From the NCBI GenBank assembly GCA_017883205.1, contig JADGNZ010000016.1, forward strand, positions 58,981-122,980: DNA of 64,000 nucleotides, in the 5' to 3' direction. This DNA comes from Thermoanaerobaculia bacterium. GTDB lineage: Bacteria; Acidobacteriota; Thermoanaerobaculia; Gp7-AA8. Position 1 is the first letter of the stretch. Every line of letters starts with the position of its first letter. Shown here piece after piece: positions 7,926-16,789 of this stretch. Made by a program: the position numbers and the translations under genes. The notes under the pieces are model-generated. The model was not told the origin of the DNA. It saw nothing but the letters and a program-made list of their open reading frames with translations, and did not search any database.

Positions 7926-8501
7926 TCAGTTCGTGCCACCTCCTTTCGCCGGTGCGTCAGGCGACGCCGGTTCCGGCTCTGCCGGCGGCTTCGCCGGCTG
8001 TGCGGTGCGCTTGGGACGCCGCAACTCGGCCTTGAGATTCTCCACATGCACCTTCACGTGCGTGTTGTTGGGGTTCAACGCCACGCGCTGGGCGATGTTG
8101 TAGATGGCCAGCGCGCTGCGTCCTGCCCTTGCTTCCTTCACTCGTCTCATCAACTCGAGCCGCCGGGCCGTGCCGAAGAGCAGATCGGTGAGCGACTGGA
8201 TCCCCTGCGAAAACTGCAGCGTGTCCCGGCACTCGGTCGTGTCGAGCTGATTGACGCCCTGCAGCTCGCTGACGGCCTCCACAGCCGCCACCGTCATGGC
8301 GATAAATTTCGGTGTCACCCGACGTTGAAGGTGCTTGGGAACACTGGACAGATCATCGTGATAGCCCGGGATCTGCTCGACGGTGCCGTTGATGGCGGCA
8401 CCGAGTTGTTCCGCGATCTTCTCGTACGGCGTGATGACCGGATCCGGCACGGGCGCCGGCTCGGCGACAGCCTTCCGCTGTCTGGAAATGCGTTTACTCA
8501 T
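7926..8501 (-). CDS. Conserved-looking hypothetical protein, helical
   Basis: The 191-residue protein starts MSKRISRQRKAVAEP with a strong ribosome-binding site (GGAGGAGAG) just upstream on the minus strand. After a Pro-rich basic N-terminus, residues ~25-150 look all-helical (TPKFIAMTVAAVEAVSELQG, GIQSLTDLLFGTARRLELM). The tail from ~150 is Lys/Pro/Ala-rich and probably disordered. There is no signal peptide or membrane segment. The basic N-terminus and tail would suit a nucleic-acid or membrane-surface binder, but I do not recognise the family. It stands alone between REP elements and the 21-bp array. Confidence 0.7.
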   Translation of the reverse strand: MSKRISRQRKAVAEPAPVPDPVITPYEKIAEQLGAAINGTVEQIPGYHDDLSSVPKHLQRRVTPKFIAMTVAAVEAVSELQGVNQLDTTECRDTLQFSQGIQSLTDLLFGTARRLELMRRVKEARAGRSALAIYNIAQRVALNPNNTHVKVHVENLKAELRRPKRTAQPAKPPAEPEPASPDAPAKGGGTN

Positions 8502-8859
8502 AGTCTCTCCTCCAGGTTAGACGGGCCAGAGCCTATGAGGTTCCGGGACCGTTTTGGGTTACCCGAGCCCCCTCGCGAAGGGAACTTACGGGCGTTCGGC
8601 ATTTAGTCGACTTGCCGCTTATGAACCTAGGACCGGTCTCATGGAGTGTCAAGGGGGGTATGCTTTCAAGGCATAGATTTCTGATACATAGATGCGGCAA
8701 ATCGCCAATTAAATGGTTCTACGACATCGCAGTGAGGCGGTTCGTCTAAGGACCTGGGAGTGTCGAAATGTGGCGAGGCTGCTGTTTTGGGGCGCTCGTC
8801 AACTTGGGACGGACGTCACCGATGGTTCGAACCGGACGAAGGCTCGAATCAAACCATCA
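8502..8859. other. Leader of the 21-bp array; no gene recognised
   Basis: This is the upstream region of the minus-strand hypothetical gene and of the array. Bases ~8640-8720 are distinctly more AT-rich than the surroundings (GCATAGATTTCTGATACATAG, CAAATCGCCAATTAAATGG) and could hold a promoter. No confident -35/-10 pair can be assigned. Two rightward frames that run through the array start here (8713 and 8760). Confidence 0.5.
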
Positions 8860-9360
8860 ATGATTCAAAACACACCGTCGATGACTCAAAAAGCACCATC
8901 GATGACTCAAAAAGCACCGTCGATGACTCAAAAAGCACCGTCGATCACCCAAAAAGCACCGTCGATGACTCAAAAAGCACCGTCGATCATCCAAAAAGCA
9001 CCATCGATGACTCGAAAAGCACCGTCGATGACTCAAAAAGCACCATCGATGACTCGAAAAGCACCGTCGATCACACAAAAAGCACCGTCGATCATCCAAA
9101 AAGCACCATCGATGACTCAAAACACACCGTGGATGACTCAAAACACACCGTGGATGACTCAAAACACACCGTGGATGACTCAAAACACACCGTCGATGAC
9201 TCAAAACGAATCATCGTGGGTGCAGAACACATCATCGTGGGTGCAGACCGCAGCATCGCGGGTGCGAAACACATCATCGCGAATGCAGGGCGCAGCCTCG
9301 CTGGTGCAGAACGCAGCATCGCGGGTGTGAAACACCGGATCGATGGTTCGAAGCGTTGCG
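8860..9360. repeat. 21-bp tandem repeat array, ~24 units
   Basis: Twenty-three full units and one partial unit follow each other in exact 21-bp phase. The common unit is ATGACTCAAAAAGC + ACCGTCG. Units 1-16 are close to consensus. Units 17-24 (from 9196) keep the phase but drift to TGGGTGCAGAACAC-type sequences. Two more degenerate units can be traced upstream to about 8818. Because 21 is a multiple of 3, three frames stay open, giving heptads such as STVDDSK or MTQKAPS on the plus strand and a Cys/His/Arg-rich heptad on the minus strand. None has convincing coding features. There are no spacers, so it is not a CRISPR. Confidence 0.9.
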
Positions 9361-9489
9361 CGGCCGGCTCACGAACGCCGCCACGGCCAACAACATCAGC
9401 AGCAGCCAAGGGGCCGCGGTCCGCTCCCGCTGCTGGCTTGTCGTTTCTCACAGTTGTAGGGGACTACCTGCTCCTCGCCCCGAAGCAGA

Positions 9490-11235
9490 TCATTGCCGGC
9501 GGATCATCACGTCGCCCATTACCAGCAGGTCCATCTTCGTGCGCAGGAAGCAGTCGAGCGCCTGGGCCGGGGTGTTGACGACCGGCTCGTTCTCGTTGAA
9601 CGAAGTATTGAGCACGAGCGGGACGCCGGTGACGTCGCGGAAGGCTTCGATGAGGTGGTAGTAGCGCGCGTTCTGATCTAGGTCGACTGATTGCAGACGT
9701 CCCGAGCCGTTGACGTGCGTGACGGCGGGAATCAAGGCGCGTTTCTCTTCGCGGATCTGGTAGACCTGCAGCATGAAGGGGACGTCGTAGTCGGTCTCGA
9801 ACCAGGAGCCGACGGCTTCGCGTAACACGGACGGAGCGAAGGGGCGGAACGATTCGCGGCGTTTGATCTTTCTGTTGAGGATGTCCTTCATGTCGGCGCG
9901 GCGGGGATCGCAGACGATGGAGCGGTTGCCGAGGGCGCGCGGTCCCCATTCCATGCGCCCCTGGAACCAGCCGACCACGTCACCCTCCGCAATCTGTGCG
10001 GCCGTGCGACGGCAAAGCTCACGCTCGTCGCCGACGCGCTCGATCATGCAGCCAGCGGCGTCGAGATCGGCGCGCCGTGCCTCGATCGATTCGTCGATGG
10101 CTACATCGTCGTACTCCGGCCCCCAGTACGCGTGCGTCATCACGAACGATTTCGTGTTGCCGAGGAGCTCGTTCCAGACCCAGTACGCAGCGCCGATCGC
10201 GCCTCCGGCGTCGCCAGCCGCGGCCTGAATGTAGAGATCGCGGAAGCGCGAGCGGTCGAAGACCATCCCGTTGGCGACGCTGTTATAGCCGCAACCGCCG
10301 GCCAGACAGAAGCGCGGATTCTTCGTCTTTTCGTAGAGCGCGTTCGCCAGCGCGAAGAAGGCTTCTTCGAACATCGCCTGCATCGACGCCGCAAGATCTT
10401 TGTGCCGCTGTTCGATGGGGTCGTCCGGCGCGCGCATCGGGCCGAGCCTTTCGATCAGGTGCTGCGAGTAGACCGGGCCGATGACGGGCATCCCTCCCTG
10501 CCAGACCATGTCCAGGCCCGCTGAGTGATGCGTGAAGTAATCGAGGTTGAGCCGGAAGGTGCCGTCGCTCTGCACGTGAACGATGTCGCGCATGGCGTCG
10601 ATCTGCGCGGGCTTGCCGTACGGCGCCAGGCCCATGACTTTGTATTCGTCGCCGTAGTGCGGAAATCCAAGGTACTGCGTCATGGCCGTGTAGAAGATGC
10701 CGAGGGAGTGGGGGAATCCGATCTCGCCGAGCACCTCGATCTTGTTACGCGAAGCGACGCCCCACATCGAGCTGACGAAGTCGCCGAAGCCATCGACGGA
10801 GAGGACCGCCGCGTCGTCGAACGGCGCGACGAAGTACGCCGAGGCGAGATGGGCGCGGTGATGCTCGACGTGATGCAGAACCGGTTTCAGCGTCTCGATA
10901 CTGAAGGCCTGCCGCAGCTCCTCGTCGATGCTGACGATCTTCGCGCGATTAGCGAGACGCTTGCGAATGGCCCCGATCGAAGGACGCTTGGCCAGGATGA
11001 ATTTCGCGCGCTGGAAGAGCCGCGCATTCGGATCGCGGTTGACGGCGATGTGATCGACATCGTTCAGATCGACGCGCGCTTCGTCGAGGCAGTAGCGGAT
11101 GGCGACGGACGGGAAGCCGGCCCAGTGCTTGATGCGCCGGAAGCGTTCTTCTTCGGCAGCGGCGACGAGTTTCCCGTCGACGATGATGGCGGCCGCGGCG
11201 TCGGCATGGTGGGCGTTGATTCCGAGGATGATCAT
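9490..11235 (-). CDS. Carbamoyltransferase, NodU/CmcH family
   Basis: The 581-residue protein starts MIILGINAHHADAAAAIIVD, the family's N-terminal Kae1-like domain ('GinaHHdaaaa'). The open frame extends further upstream, but only through repeat DNA. AAEEERFRRIKHWAGFPSVA follows, then HHRAHLASAYF with metal-binding histidines. The C-terminal YrdC-like domain shows GRMEWGPRALGNRSIVCDPR and ends with LNTSFNENEPVVNTPAQAL. The family transfers carbamoyl from carbamoyl phosphate to hydroxyls on sugars or antibiotics. Here it probably decorates the polysaccharide. It is alone on the minus strand, with the 21-bp array downstream and a repeat cluster upstream, so it may have been inserted into the cluster. 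Confidence 0.93.
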   Translation of the reverse strand: MIILGINAHHADAAAAIIVDGKLVAAAEEERFRRIKHWAGFPSVAIRYCLDEARVDLNDVDHIAVNRDPNARLFQRAKFILAKRPSIGAIRKRLANRAKIVSIDEELRQAFSIETLKPVLHHVEHHRAHLASAYFVAPFDDAAVLSVDGFGDFVSSMWGVASRNKIEVLGEIGFPHSLGIFYTAMTQYLGFPHYGDEYKVMGLAPYGKPAQIDAMRDIVHVQSDGTFRLNLDYFTHHSAGLDMVWQGGMPVIGPVYSQHLIERLGPMRAPDDPIEQRHKDLAASMQAMFEEAFFALANALYEKTKNPRFCLAGGCGYNSVANGMVFDRSRFRDLYIQAAAGDAGGAIGAAYWVWNELLGNTKSFVMTHAYWGPEYDDVAIDESIEARRADLDAAGCMIERVGDERELCRRTAAQIAEGDVVGWFQGRMEWGPRALGNRSIVCDPRRADMKDILNRKIKRRESFRPFAPSVLREAVGSWFETDYDVPFMLQVYQIREEKRALIPAVTHVNGSGRLQSVDLDQNARYYHLIEAFRDVTGVPLVLNTSFNENEPVVNTPAQALDCFLRTKMDLLVMGDVMIRRQ

Positions 11236-11269
11236 TGTCTTGGGAAGAACGTGGTTATCGTATTTTCCA

Positions 11270-11500
11270 ATACCCCCCTCATCCGCCTTCGGCACCTTCT
11301 CCCCCCGAAAAAGCCCGGGGGGAGAAGGCGCTCGACGCGAAGGAGTCGCCGAGAAGTGTGATCGAGAAGGCGCTCGACGCAAAGGAAGCGCTGAGAGGTT
11401 TGGGAAATACGGACTTGCGACTTCTCGAGTCGCCGCCGGGCCGGCGGCGGTACAGCCGGCGGGCCGCCGGCGCTACGGGCGCGCATGCGCGGCGGTGCTG
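11270..11500. repeat. Composite repeat cluster upstream of the carbamoyltransferase
   Basis: Three repeat types follow each other. First is a widespread element with CCCTCATCCG... and a perfect 12-bp hairpin, CCTTCTCCCCCC (11295-11306) and GGGGGGAGAAGG (11317-11328). Second is a direct repeat of GAGAAGGCGCTCGACGC at about 11322 and 11364. Third is a very GC-rich palindromic block at 11437-11490 (CGCCGGGCCGGCGG, GCCGGCGGGCCGCCGGCGC). No gene is seen. Confidence 0.7.
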
Positions 11501-11522
11501 ACCGCATAATGTCGGCAATTGC

Positions 11523-12653
11523 ATGCGCGCGCGACACGTCGTCTTCGTGAATCGCTTCTTCCATCCCGATCATTCTGCAACAAGTCAGATGCTGTCCGAT
11601 CTTGCTTTTCATCTGGCTGAGCGCGGGTGGCGTGTTGAGGTCGTCACGAGCCGGCAGCGCTACGGGGACGCGGCGGCAGGACTTTCGCCGCGGGAAAGTG
11701 TGCAGGGCGTGGCCGTGACACGCGTCTGGTCCACACGGTTTGGACGGACCTTCCTTCCCGGCCGGGCCGTCGATTACGCGACGTTCTACGCGAGCGCATT
11801 CGTTGCTCTGTTCCGGAAAGCGCGGCGGGAAACGGTGATCGTCGCGCTGACCGACCCGCCGCTGATCTCCGTCGTCGCGGCGCTCGCGGCGATGCTGCGC
11901 CGGGCCACCCTCGTCAACTGGACGCAGGATCTCTTCCCGGAGGTCGCCGAGGCCCTCGGCATGAGGGCACTGCGCGTGTTGCGTGGCATCCGCAACTGGT
12001 CGCTGCGGCGCGCCAGAACGAACGTCGCCCTCTGCGAGTCGATGGCGGCGCGGCTGCCGAACGCCGTGGTCATTCACAACTGGGCGGACGCCTCGCTTCA
12101 TCCGGTCGGTGACCTGCACGACCGGTTCATCGCCGGCTATTCCGGTAACCTCGGACGCGCGCACGACGCGAGCACCATGCTCGAGGCGATGCGCGCGTTG
12201 CGCGACGACACGGCGATCGAGTTTCTGGTCACCGGAGGCGGCGCGCAGCTCGACGTCCTTCGGAACGAACGCCTGCCCAACGTGCGCTTCGCCGAGTACG
12301 CACCCCGCGAGCGATTGAGCGAGAGCCTCTCGGCAGTGGACGCGCATCTCGTCACGCTGCTGCCATCGCTCGAGGGGTTGGCCGTGCCGAGTAAGTTCTA
12401 CGGGATTCTCGCCGTCGCCCGCCCGGTGCTGTTCGCCGGAAGCGCGAACGGCGAGCTGGCGCGTATCATCAATGCTCATGACTGTGGAATGGTTGTCGAA
12501 TCCGGCGACGGCGCTGGACTGGCGCGCTGCATCCGCGCGCTGGCAACGGATCCCGAGCGCGCACGGGCGATGGGCCAGCGCGGCCGGTCGCTCTACGAAG
12601 CGATGTACGCACCGTCGATCGCAATGGCAGCGTGGGAGAGAGTCCTGACGTGA
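11523..12653 (+). CDS. Glycosyltransferase family 4, WcaI/WbuB-like
   Basis: The 376-residue protein starts MRARHVVFVNRFFHPDHSAT, the N-terminus of the WcaI/WbuB group ('n.ffpPd.saTsq.l..La..La.rGh'). LVNWTQDLFPEVAEALGM is the characteristic 'dw.qDlyPe' element, and GYSGNLGRAHDASTMLEAM opens the C-terminal domain. In relatives these enzymes add fucose or N-acetylated sugars in colanic-acid or O-antigen synthesis. It is the first gene after the repeat cluster and overlaps the next gene by GTGA. Confidence 0.9.
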   Translation: MRARHVVFVNRFFHPDHSATSQMLSDLAFHLAERGWRVEVVTSRQRYGDAAAGLSPRESVQGVAVTRVWSTRFGRTFLPGRAVDYATFYASAFVALFRKARRETVIVALTDPPLISVVAALAAMLRRATLVNWTQDLFPEVAEALGMRALRVLRGIRNWSLRRARTNVALCESMAARLPNAVVIHNWADASLHPVGDLHDRFIAGYSGNLGRAHDASTMLEAMRALRDDTAIEFLVTGGGAQLDVLRNERLPNVRFAEYAPRERLSESLSAVDAHLVTLLPSLEGLAVPSKFYGILAVARPVLFAGSANGELARIINAHDCGMVVESGDGAGLARCIRALATDPERARAMGQRGRSLYEAMYAPSIAMAAWERVLT

Positions 12654-13855
12654 CCGTTCTTGGCTCACGAGTGCTCCTGATCGCCGTGGCCGTGACGATG
12701 CTGGCGGCAACGGCGGCGTTTGTCGTCAGCCCGCCGGAGATGGGCGACGTGAAGACGCAGCCGGACGTGCGCTTGCTGGCGACGCGAATCGCGCACCATC
12801 CAAGCGACTGGCCCGCTGCCAGCGCGCTGACGGAAGTGGCCCTCGACACTCGTCTCGAAACGCGCGTACAGCTCTGGCGCGCCGCGTACGAGCACGCATC
12901 GCTGCTCGCGCCTGAGCGCGGCGACCCGGCCAACGCGTTTGCACGCGCGGCCTTCTTCCACTGGACGGAGTTATCCGAAAAGGACAGACGCGACGCGTTG
13001 ACCGCGTACGCCAAGCTCCTGAGTGATCCAAACGTCTTCCATCGGATGGCCAAGCCGATTTTCGAGCTCACCGGTGACCTTACCTATCTCCAGCGGTCGG
13101 GGCCCCAGACGGCGGATACGACCGCGTGGTTGATCTCGCTGGCGCTGCCGAACGGCAGATTCGCCGACTATCGACTCCTGCGCCGCGAGTGGCAGCAGCA
13201 ACACGTCAACGAATTCACCGCGAAGCTTCATACAGACACCCCTGAAGAGCTCGTGGCCGCGTTCCCGAGCCCGCCGTATCATGCTGATGCGGAGCCGATG
13301 ATCAAAGCACTGCTGGACGAATTGCATCAACGCCCACTCAGCGAGAGTCCTGGCCGCCCCGACTTGCTCAACGCCATCGTCGATTACGCGCTGCGTCACG
13401 ACCTCGGACCGCTGGACGGGCTGGAAGTGATCTCACGCACGCCCGGCGCGGCGTCGGCGGATACGCGGCTCAAACTGGCGCGAGCGTTAGGCCTGAAGGA
13501 ACGGGCCAGCCAGATTGAGTTAGCGTCGAACGATCCGCGCCGCGTTTTGCCGAACGAAAACGAGTGGCAGGGTCTCTGCCAGAGTGATATCTGCACGCAC
13601 GGATGGCGGATCGTCGAGGCCGGGCACGGAATCGCGTTGACGATCGAGACTGTGAAGACGGATGAGGTCCCCCCCTATGTGGAGATCTATGTTGACGACA
13701 TGTTGCGTGCTGAAGGAGAAGTCAGTCCAAAGCGCGACTTCATCGTTCCGGCCGGTGAGCGCGGGCCGCATAGGATCGAGGTGGTGCTGGCGAATCCGAT
13801 GACCAGAAACCAATCCGAACGGCGTGTCCAGATCAAGAGTCTGACGACTCTTTGA
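12650..13855 (+). CDS. Hypothetical membrane-anchored protein of the polysaccharide cluster
   Basis: The 401-residue protein has a GTG start overlapping the previous stop (GTGA). A hydrophobic segment at residues ~7-27 (VLLIAVAVTMLAATAAFVV) acts as anchor or signal. The middle is helical and could hold TPR-like repeats (PSDWPAASALTEVALDTRLE). The last ~90 residues look like a small beta-sandwich (IALTIETVKTDEVPPYVEIY, then VDDMLRAEGEV and a GPHRIEVVLANP strand), reminiscent of carbohydrate-binding modules. Coupling to a glycosyltransferase suggests a role in polysaccharide handling at the outer face. The family is not recognised. Its 3' end overlaps the convergent ligase-like gene by 23 bases. 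Confidence 0.72.
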   Translation: MTVLGSRVLLIAVAVTMLAATAAFVVSPPEMGDVKTQPDVRLLATRIAHHPSDWPAASALTEVALDTRLETRVQLWRAAYEHASLLAPERGDPANAFARAAFFHWTELSEKDRRDALTAYAKLLSDPNVFHRMAKPIFELTGDLTYLQRSGPQTADTTAWLISLALPNGRFADYRLLRREWQQQHVNEFTAKLHTDTPEELVAAFPSPPYHADAEPMIKALLDELHQRPLSESPGRPDLLNAIVDYALRHDLGPLDGLEVISRTPGAASADTRLKLARALGLKERASQIELASNDPRRVLPNENEWQGLCQSDICTHGWRIVEAGHGIALTIETVKTDEVPPYVEIYVDDMLRAEGEVSPKRDFIVPAGERGPHRIEVVLANPMTRNQSERRVQIKSLTTL

Positions 13856-15254
13856 AGACCACCGCGGCTCCGGCGATGGCGGCGAGTGTGACCGGATTAG
13901 CCGGAATGAAGAAATTGAAATCGACGAGCGCGTGGATCATAGCAATGGTGATGCTCGCGAGAGCTGCCGTCTTGAAAGCGCGGCGGCGCCAGCTCATTGG
14001 CTCACCCTCTTTCGCCGAGAAGGCGTTCTTCGCCAGCGCGATGTAGCCTCCCAGGAGGGCAGCCAGCGAAATCAGAAAGCCGAGGAGGCCGGTCGTGGCC
14101 AGGATCTCGGCGTAGTCATCATGAGCGTGATTGGCGAGCACCTGACTCGATGTTGCCCGCGTCATCAGCACCGCATCCTGGTAGGTACCGGCACCGCTGC
14201 CGAAGAGAGGAAACATCTCCCAGATGCGAATCGCTCCGACCAGGGAGGCGCGCCGGCTGGTGAGCTGCGATGCCTGGCTCTGCTCGATCCGGCTGACCGT
14301 TTCGGTTCGGCCGAGGAGAAGGATGACGGCGATGATTGCGGCAATGACCGCGCCGCCAAACAGTACGCCGCGGAGAGCCGCACGGCGTGGCGGGCTGGCG
14401 ATCCCGCCGACGATGGCGAACCCTCCGATGATTGCCAGCATGGCACCGCGGGACTCGGATATGAGCACGGCGGCGACCGAGGCGATCGCTGCGATCAGTC
14501 CGCAGCAAAAGGGAACAAAACGCCGCTCCACCAGCTTGACGAAGCGCCGGCTGATCAGCGCGCCGGCCGGAGCGGCCGTGTGCCACGCGTAGGCAGAGAT
14601 GTAGAGCGATACCGGCAGGAGGATGGCCGCGTAGTGTGCGAAGTGGTTTGGATTCACGAAGGTGCCGGTGGCGCGGCCGAATATCAGCGTGTTCTTCCAG
14701 CCCCAGATTGCATACGTTCCCTCGGCTGCCTCGTTGACCGCGTAAACTGCTTCGAAAACCGCGAGCGTGGCCAGCACGGAGGCCAATAGGGTTCGCCTTA
14801 CTTTGTCGCGCACGAGGAGCATCGCCGCGAGAAACGTCGCCAGATAGGCGAGCACGCGAAAGAAATGCAGCGAAGTGACCGATGGATCGATCGTGATCGG
14901 ATGCAGTGACGGCGACTCCACGCCGGCAAGCATGGCCAGCCGGCTGGCGCGTTCCCAGATCGCGGCCGACTGCGAGGAAAGCACGCGCAGCAGAGCCTGC
15001 GGCATCGGAATGAGTTGTAACCCGATCACCCCGGCGAGCCCGATTCCGCCGGCCGTCCATATCCAGCCGGGGCGAGTCAAACGGAAGGGCTCCTCCCGCA
15101 TCGCACGCAGGAGCGCTGCTCCTGCGCATATGACGAGAGGAGGGATGATGAGGGGGAGCTGCGCGGCATCGCTCGCCGAGCCGAACGGCATCGGCACCCA
15201 GACCAGATAGGCCAACAGCAACAAGAACAGCCCGAGGTCTGCCCCCTTCCGCAT
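13833..15254 (-). CDS. O-antigen ligase/polymerase family (Wzy_C-type) membrane protein
   Basis: The 473-residue protein has about 11-12 membrane segments. It starts MRKGADLGLFLLLLAYLVWV and has a long periplasmic loop near residues 330-400, containing WEMFPLFGSGAGTYQDAVL and VLANHAHDDYAEILATTGLLGF. G-x-G-x-G-x-Y/F followed by a distal H-x-H-x-x-Y/L is the Wzy_C signature. YAVNEAAEGTYAIWGWKNTL and TFVNPNHFAHYAAILLP are typical of exopolysaccharide-linked ligases. It is divergent from the outer-membrane barrel gene at 15351 and convergent with 12650-13855. It is predicted to polymerise or ligate the polysaccharide at the periplasmic face. Confidence 0.88.
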   Translation of the reverse strand: MRKGADLGLFLLLLAYLVWVPMPFGSASDAAQLPLIIPPLVICAGAALLRAMREEPFRLTRPGWIWTAGGIGLAGVIGLQLIPMPQALLRVLSSQSAAIWERASRLAMLAGVESPSLHPITIDPSVTSLHFFRVLAYLATFLAAMLLVRDKVRRTLLASVLATLAVFEAVYAVNEAAEGTYAIWGWKNTLIFGRATGTFVNPNHFAHYAAILLPVSLYISAYAWHTAAPAGALISRRFVKLVERRFVPFCCGLIAAIASVAAVLISESRGAMLAIIGGFAIVGGIASPPRRAALRGVLFGGAVIAAIIAVILLLGRTETVSRIEQSQASQLTSRRASLVGAIRIWEMFPLFGSGAGTYQDAVLMTRATSSQVLANHAHDDYAEILATTGLLGFLISLAALLGGYIALAKNAFSAKEGEPMSWRRRAFKTAALASITIAMIHALVDFNFFIPANPVTLAAIAGAAVVFKESSDS

Positions 15255-15350
15255 CGATTCTCCCTTTCAGCCTATTGTAGAGGCCGTGCTACCATCGTGG
15301 GGGTCAATTTCCGATTTCATCGCAGTTTCGTCAGGCAGGTGGAGGGGTTC

Positions 15351-16598
15351 GTGGGGCAAAGAAAGCGGCTAATCATCGTCGCTCTGGTGGCAGCCTGCTG
15401 CGCCCGAGGTTTGTACGCGCAAAACGGTCTGCGAGACCGGGAGCGTGCCTTTGCCGCGAGTCAGGAGATCGCAAACGACCTCCGCAAAGCGCATTTTCAT
15501 CACGGTGCGTTCTACCTTCTCAACACCATTCAGCTCTCGGATATCGGGTACGACTCCAGCTTTTATGTCCCGACTGCCGACCGCCAATCGGGCTTCCGCT
15601 TCGGCATTCAGGCTCCGACCCGGCTCTATATTGTTCCGCGCAAGAAGACCGTCTACTCCCTCGACATAAGGCCGGAGTGGAGCTTCTTCAACAAGAGCGG
15701 TAAGCGCGTCGTCTTCGGCTACAGCGCACGCGCCGACGCCCAGTATTTGCTCAATCACCTCTACCTGGATTTCTACGCGGTAAGCGCCGACCAACTTCGG
15801 GCGGACGTCGCGGAGATCGCGAGGTTGCTCACCGAAAAAACGTTCAACGGTGGCGTCTCGGGCGAGCTGAAGTATTCGAGCCGCACGAGCATGACCTTCA
15901 ACGCCGCGACGGGAAAGAGCAGCCATCCGCTGGATGCGATCCAGCCGGCCGCACCGGTCCAGCTTCTTGACCGCAGCGAGCATAACTACCGGTTCTCCCT
16001 CCATCACAAGACTTTCCCACTGACCTCGCTGTTTGTGGCCTCGGAATACAGCGACTACTCGTTCTCTGATGCGGTGTTCAAGAACGGACGGCGTGAGTAC
16101 GCAGGGGTGGGGTTTGTCCACGACTCCGGCCGCACCGTGACCCAAGGAGAGGCAGGCGAAGGAAAACTCGACTTTTTCCGCCCCGGTCAGCACGACTTCC
16201 AGGGCGTCCTCGGCAACCTTTCGAGCAGCAAGAAATTCGGAAGATCGACGACGGGCTCCCTCTCGGTCTCCCGCGACGTCGACTTTTCGATCTTCGCGCT
16301 CAACAACTACTACATCGCCGACCGCTTCGGTACTTCGCTGGCGTGGGATGCAACACGCCGGCTGACTCTGAATGCGCAAGCTGCACTCGGCAGAGATCTC
16401 TACGACACGCCCGTTCTGGGTCCCCACGGCTTCCTCAAACGCCGCGACGTGTTCACGTTCCCCAGCGTCGGATTTGTGTACGCGTTCGCCCGCCTTCGCG
16501 GAGGCCTCGACATCGGATATGTGAGGCGAACGTCGAATTTCGATGTCAACCTTGACCATGGAATACGGATTCTCCTTCGGTTGTCCTTCACCCCATGA
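15351..16598 (+). CDS. Outer-membrane beta-barrel protein of the export locus
   Basis: The 415-residue protein is placed at GTG 15351 because of the purine-rich GGTGGAGGGG at 15338-15347. A more upstream in-frame start lacks such a site. A signal peptide is visible (RLIIVALVAACCARGLYAQ, cleavage near residue 24). The rest alternates short amphipathic strands (for example YNFSLHHK-like and FSIFALNNYYIADRFG) and ends with FDVNLDHGIRILLRLSFTP. A terminal aromatic-rich strand like this is typical of outer-membrane proteins. It resembles the putative barrel porins found beside Wza/Wzc genes, and precedes those genes here. It is likely an outer-membrane conduit or accessory for polysaccharide. Confidence 0.75.
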   Translation: MGQRKRLIIVALVAACCARGLYAQNGLRDRERAFAASQEIANDLRKAHFHHGAFYLLNTIQLSDIGYDSSFYVPTADRQSGFRFGIQAPTRLYIVPRKKTVYSLDIRPEWSFFNKSGKRVVFGYSARADAQYLLNHLYLDFYAVSADQLRADVAEIARLLTEKTFNGGVSGELKYSSRTSMTFNAATGKSSHPLDAIQPAAPVQLLDRSEHNYRFSLHHKTFPLTSLFVASEYSDYSFSDAVFKNGRREYAGVGFVHDSGRTVTQGEAGEGKLDFFRPGQHDFQGVLGNLSSSKKFGRSTTGSLSVSRDVDFSIFALNNYYIADRFGTSLAWDATRRLTLNAQAALGRDLYDTPVLGPHGFLKRRDVFTFPSVGFVYAFARLRGGLDIGYVRRTSNFDVNLDHGIRILLRLSFTP

Positions 16599-16789
16599 AG
16601 TCCCTCAAATAACTGGGCAGGAACCAAGCGGAAAGACTACTTGGTTTGACAAAGATTTCACGGCCGTTGCGTGATGAAGTGACGGCCGGGCTCTAGTATC
16701 AGCCGGTCCGGTAGCAAGCGCAGGATTCAGTTCTCCCCACTGCCTTCGCGGAAGCGCGAAGCCGCGGGATTCACCATTGAAAGGAAGAG

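Noticed and set aside
8860..9360. CRISPR array
   Set aside because: The units are contiguous 21-mers without unique spacers, and no cas gene is in the window.
8760..9578. Heptad-repeat protein read through array 1 (also the 8713-9330 frame and the minus-strand frame)
   Set aside because: Three frames are open merely because 21 is a multiple of three. No frame has a good ribosome-binding site, a recognisable domain or a composition expected of a real protein. It is kept as a repeat, with the coding option mentioned.
10525..11361. 278-residue plus-strand frame antisense to the carbamoyltransferase
   Set aside because: It shows the antisense composition of a conserved gene and has no ribosome-binding site or domain.
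16640..16680. Sigma-70 promoter at TTGACA (about 16647) before the Wza-like gene
   Set aside because: A -35-like hexamer is present, but no acceptable -10 box lies 16-18 bases downstream.
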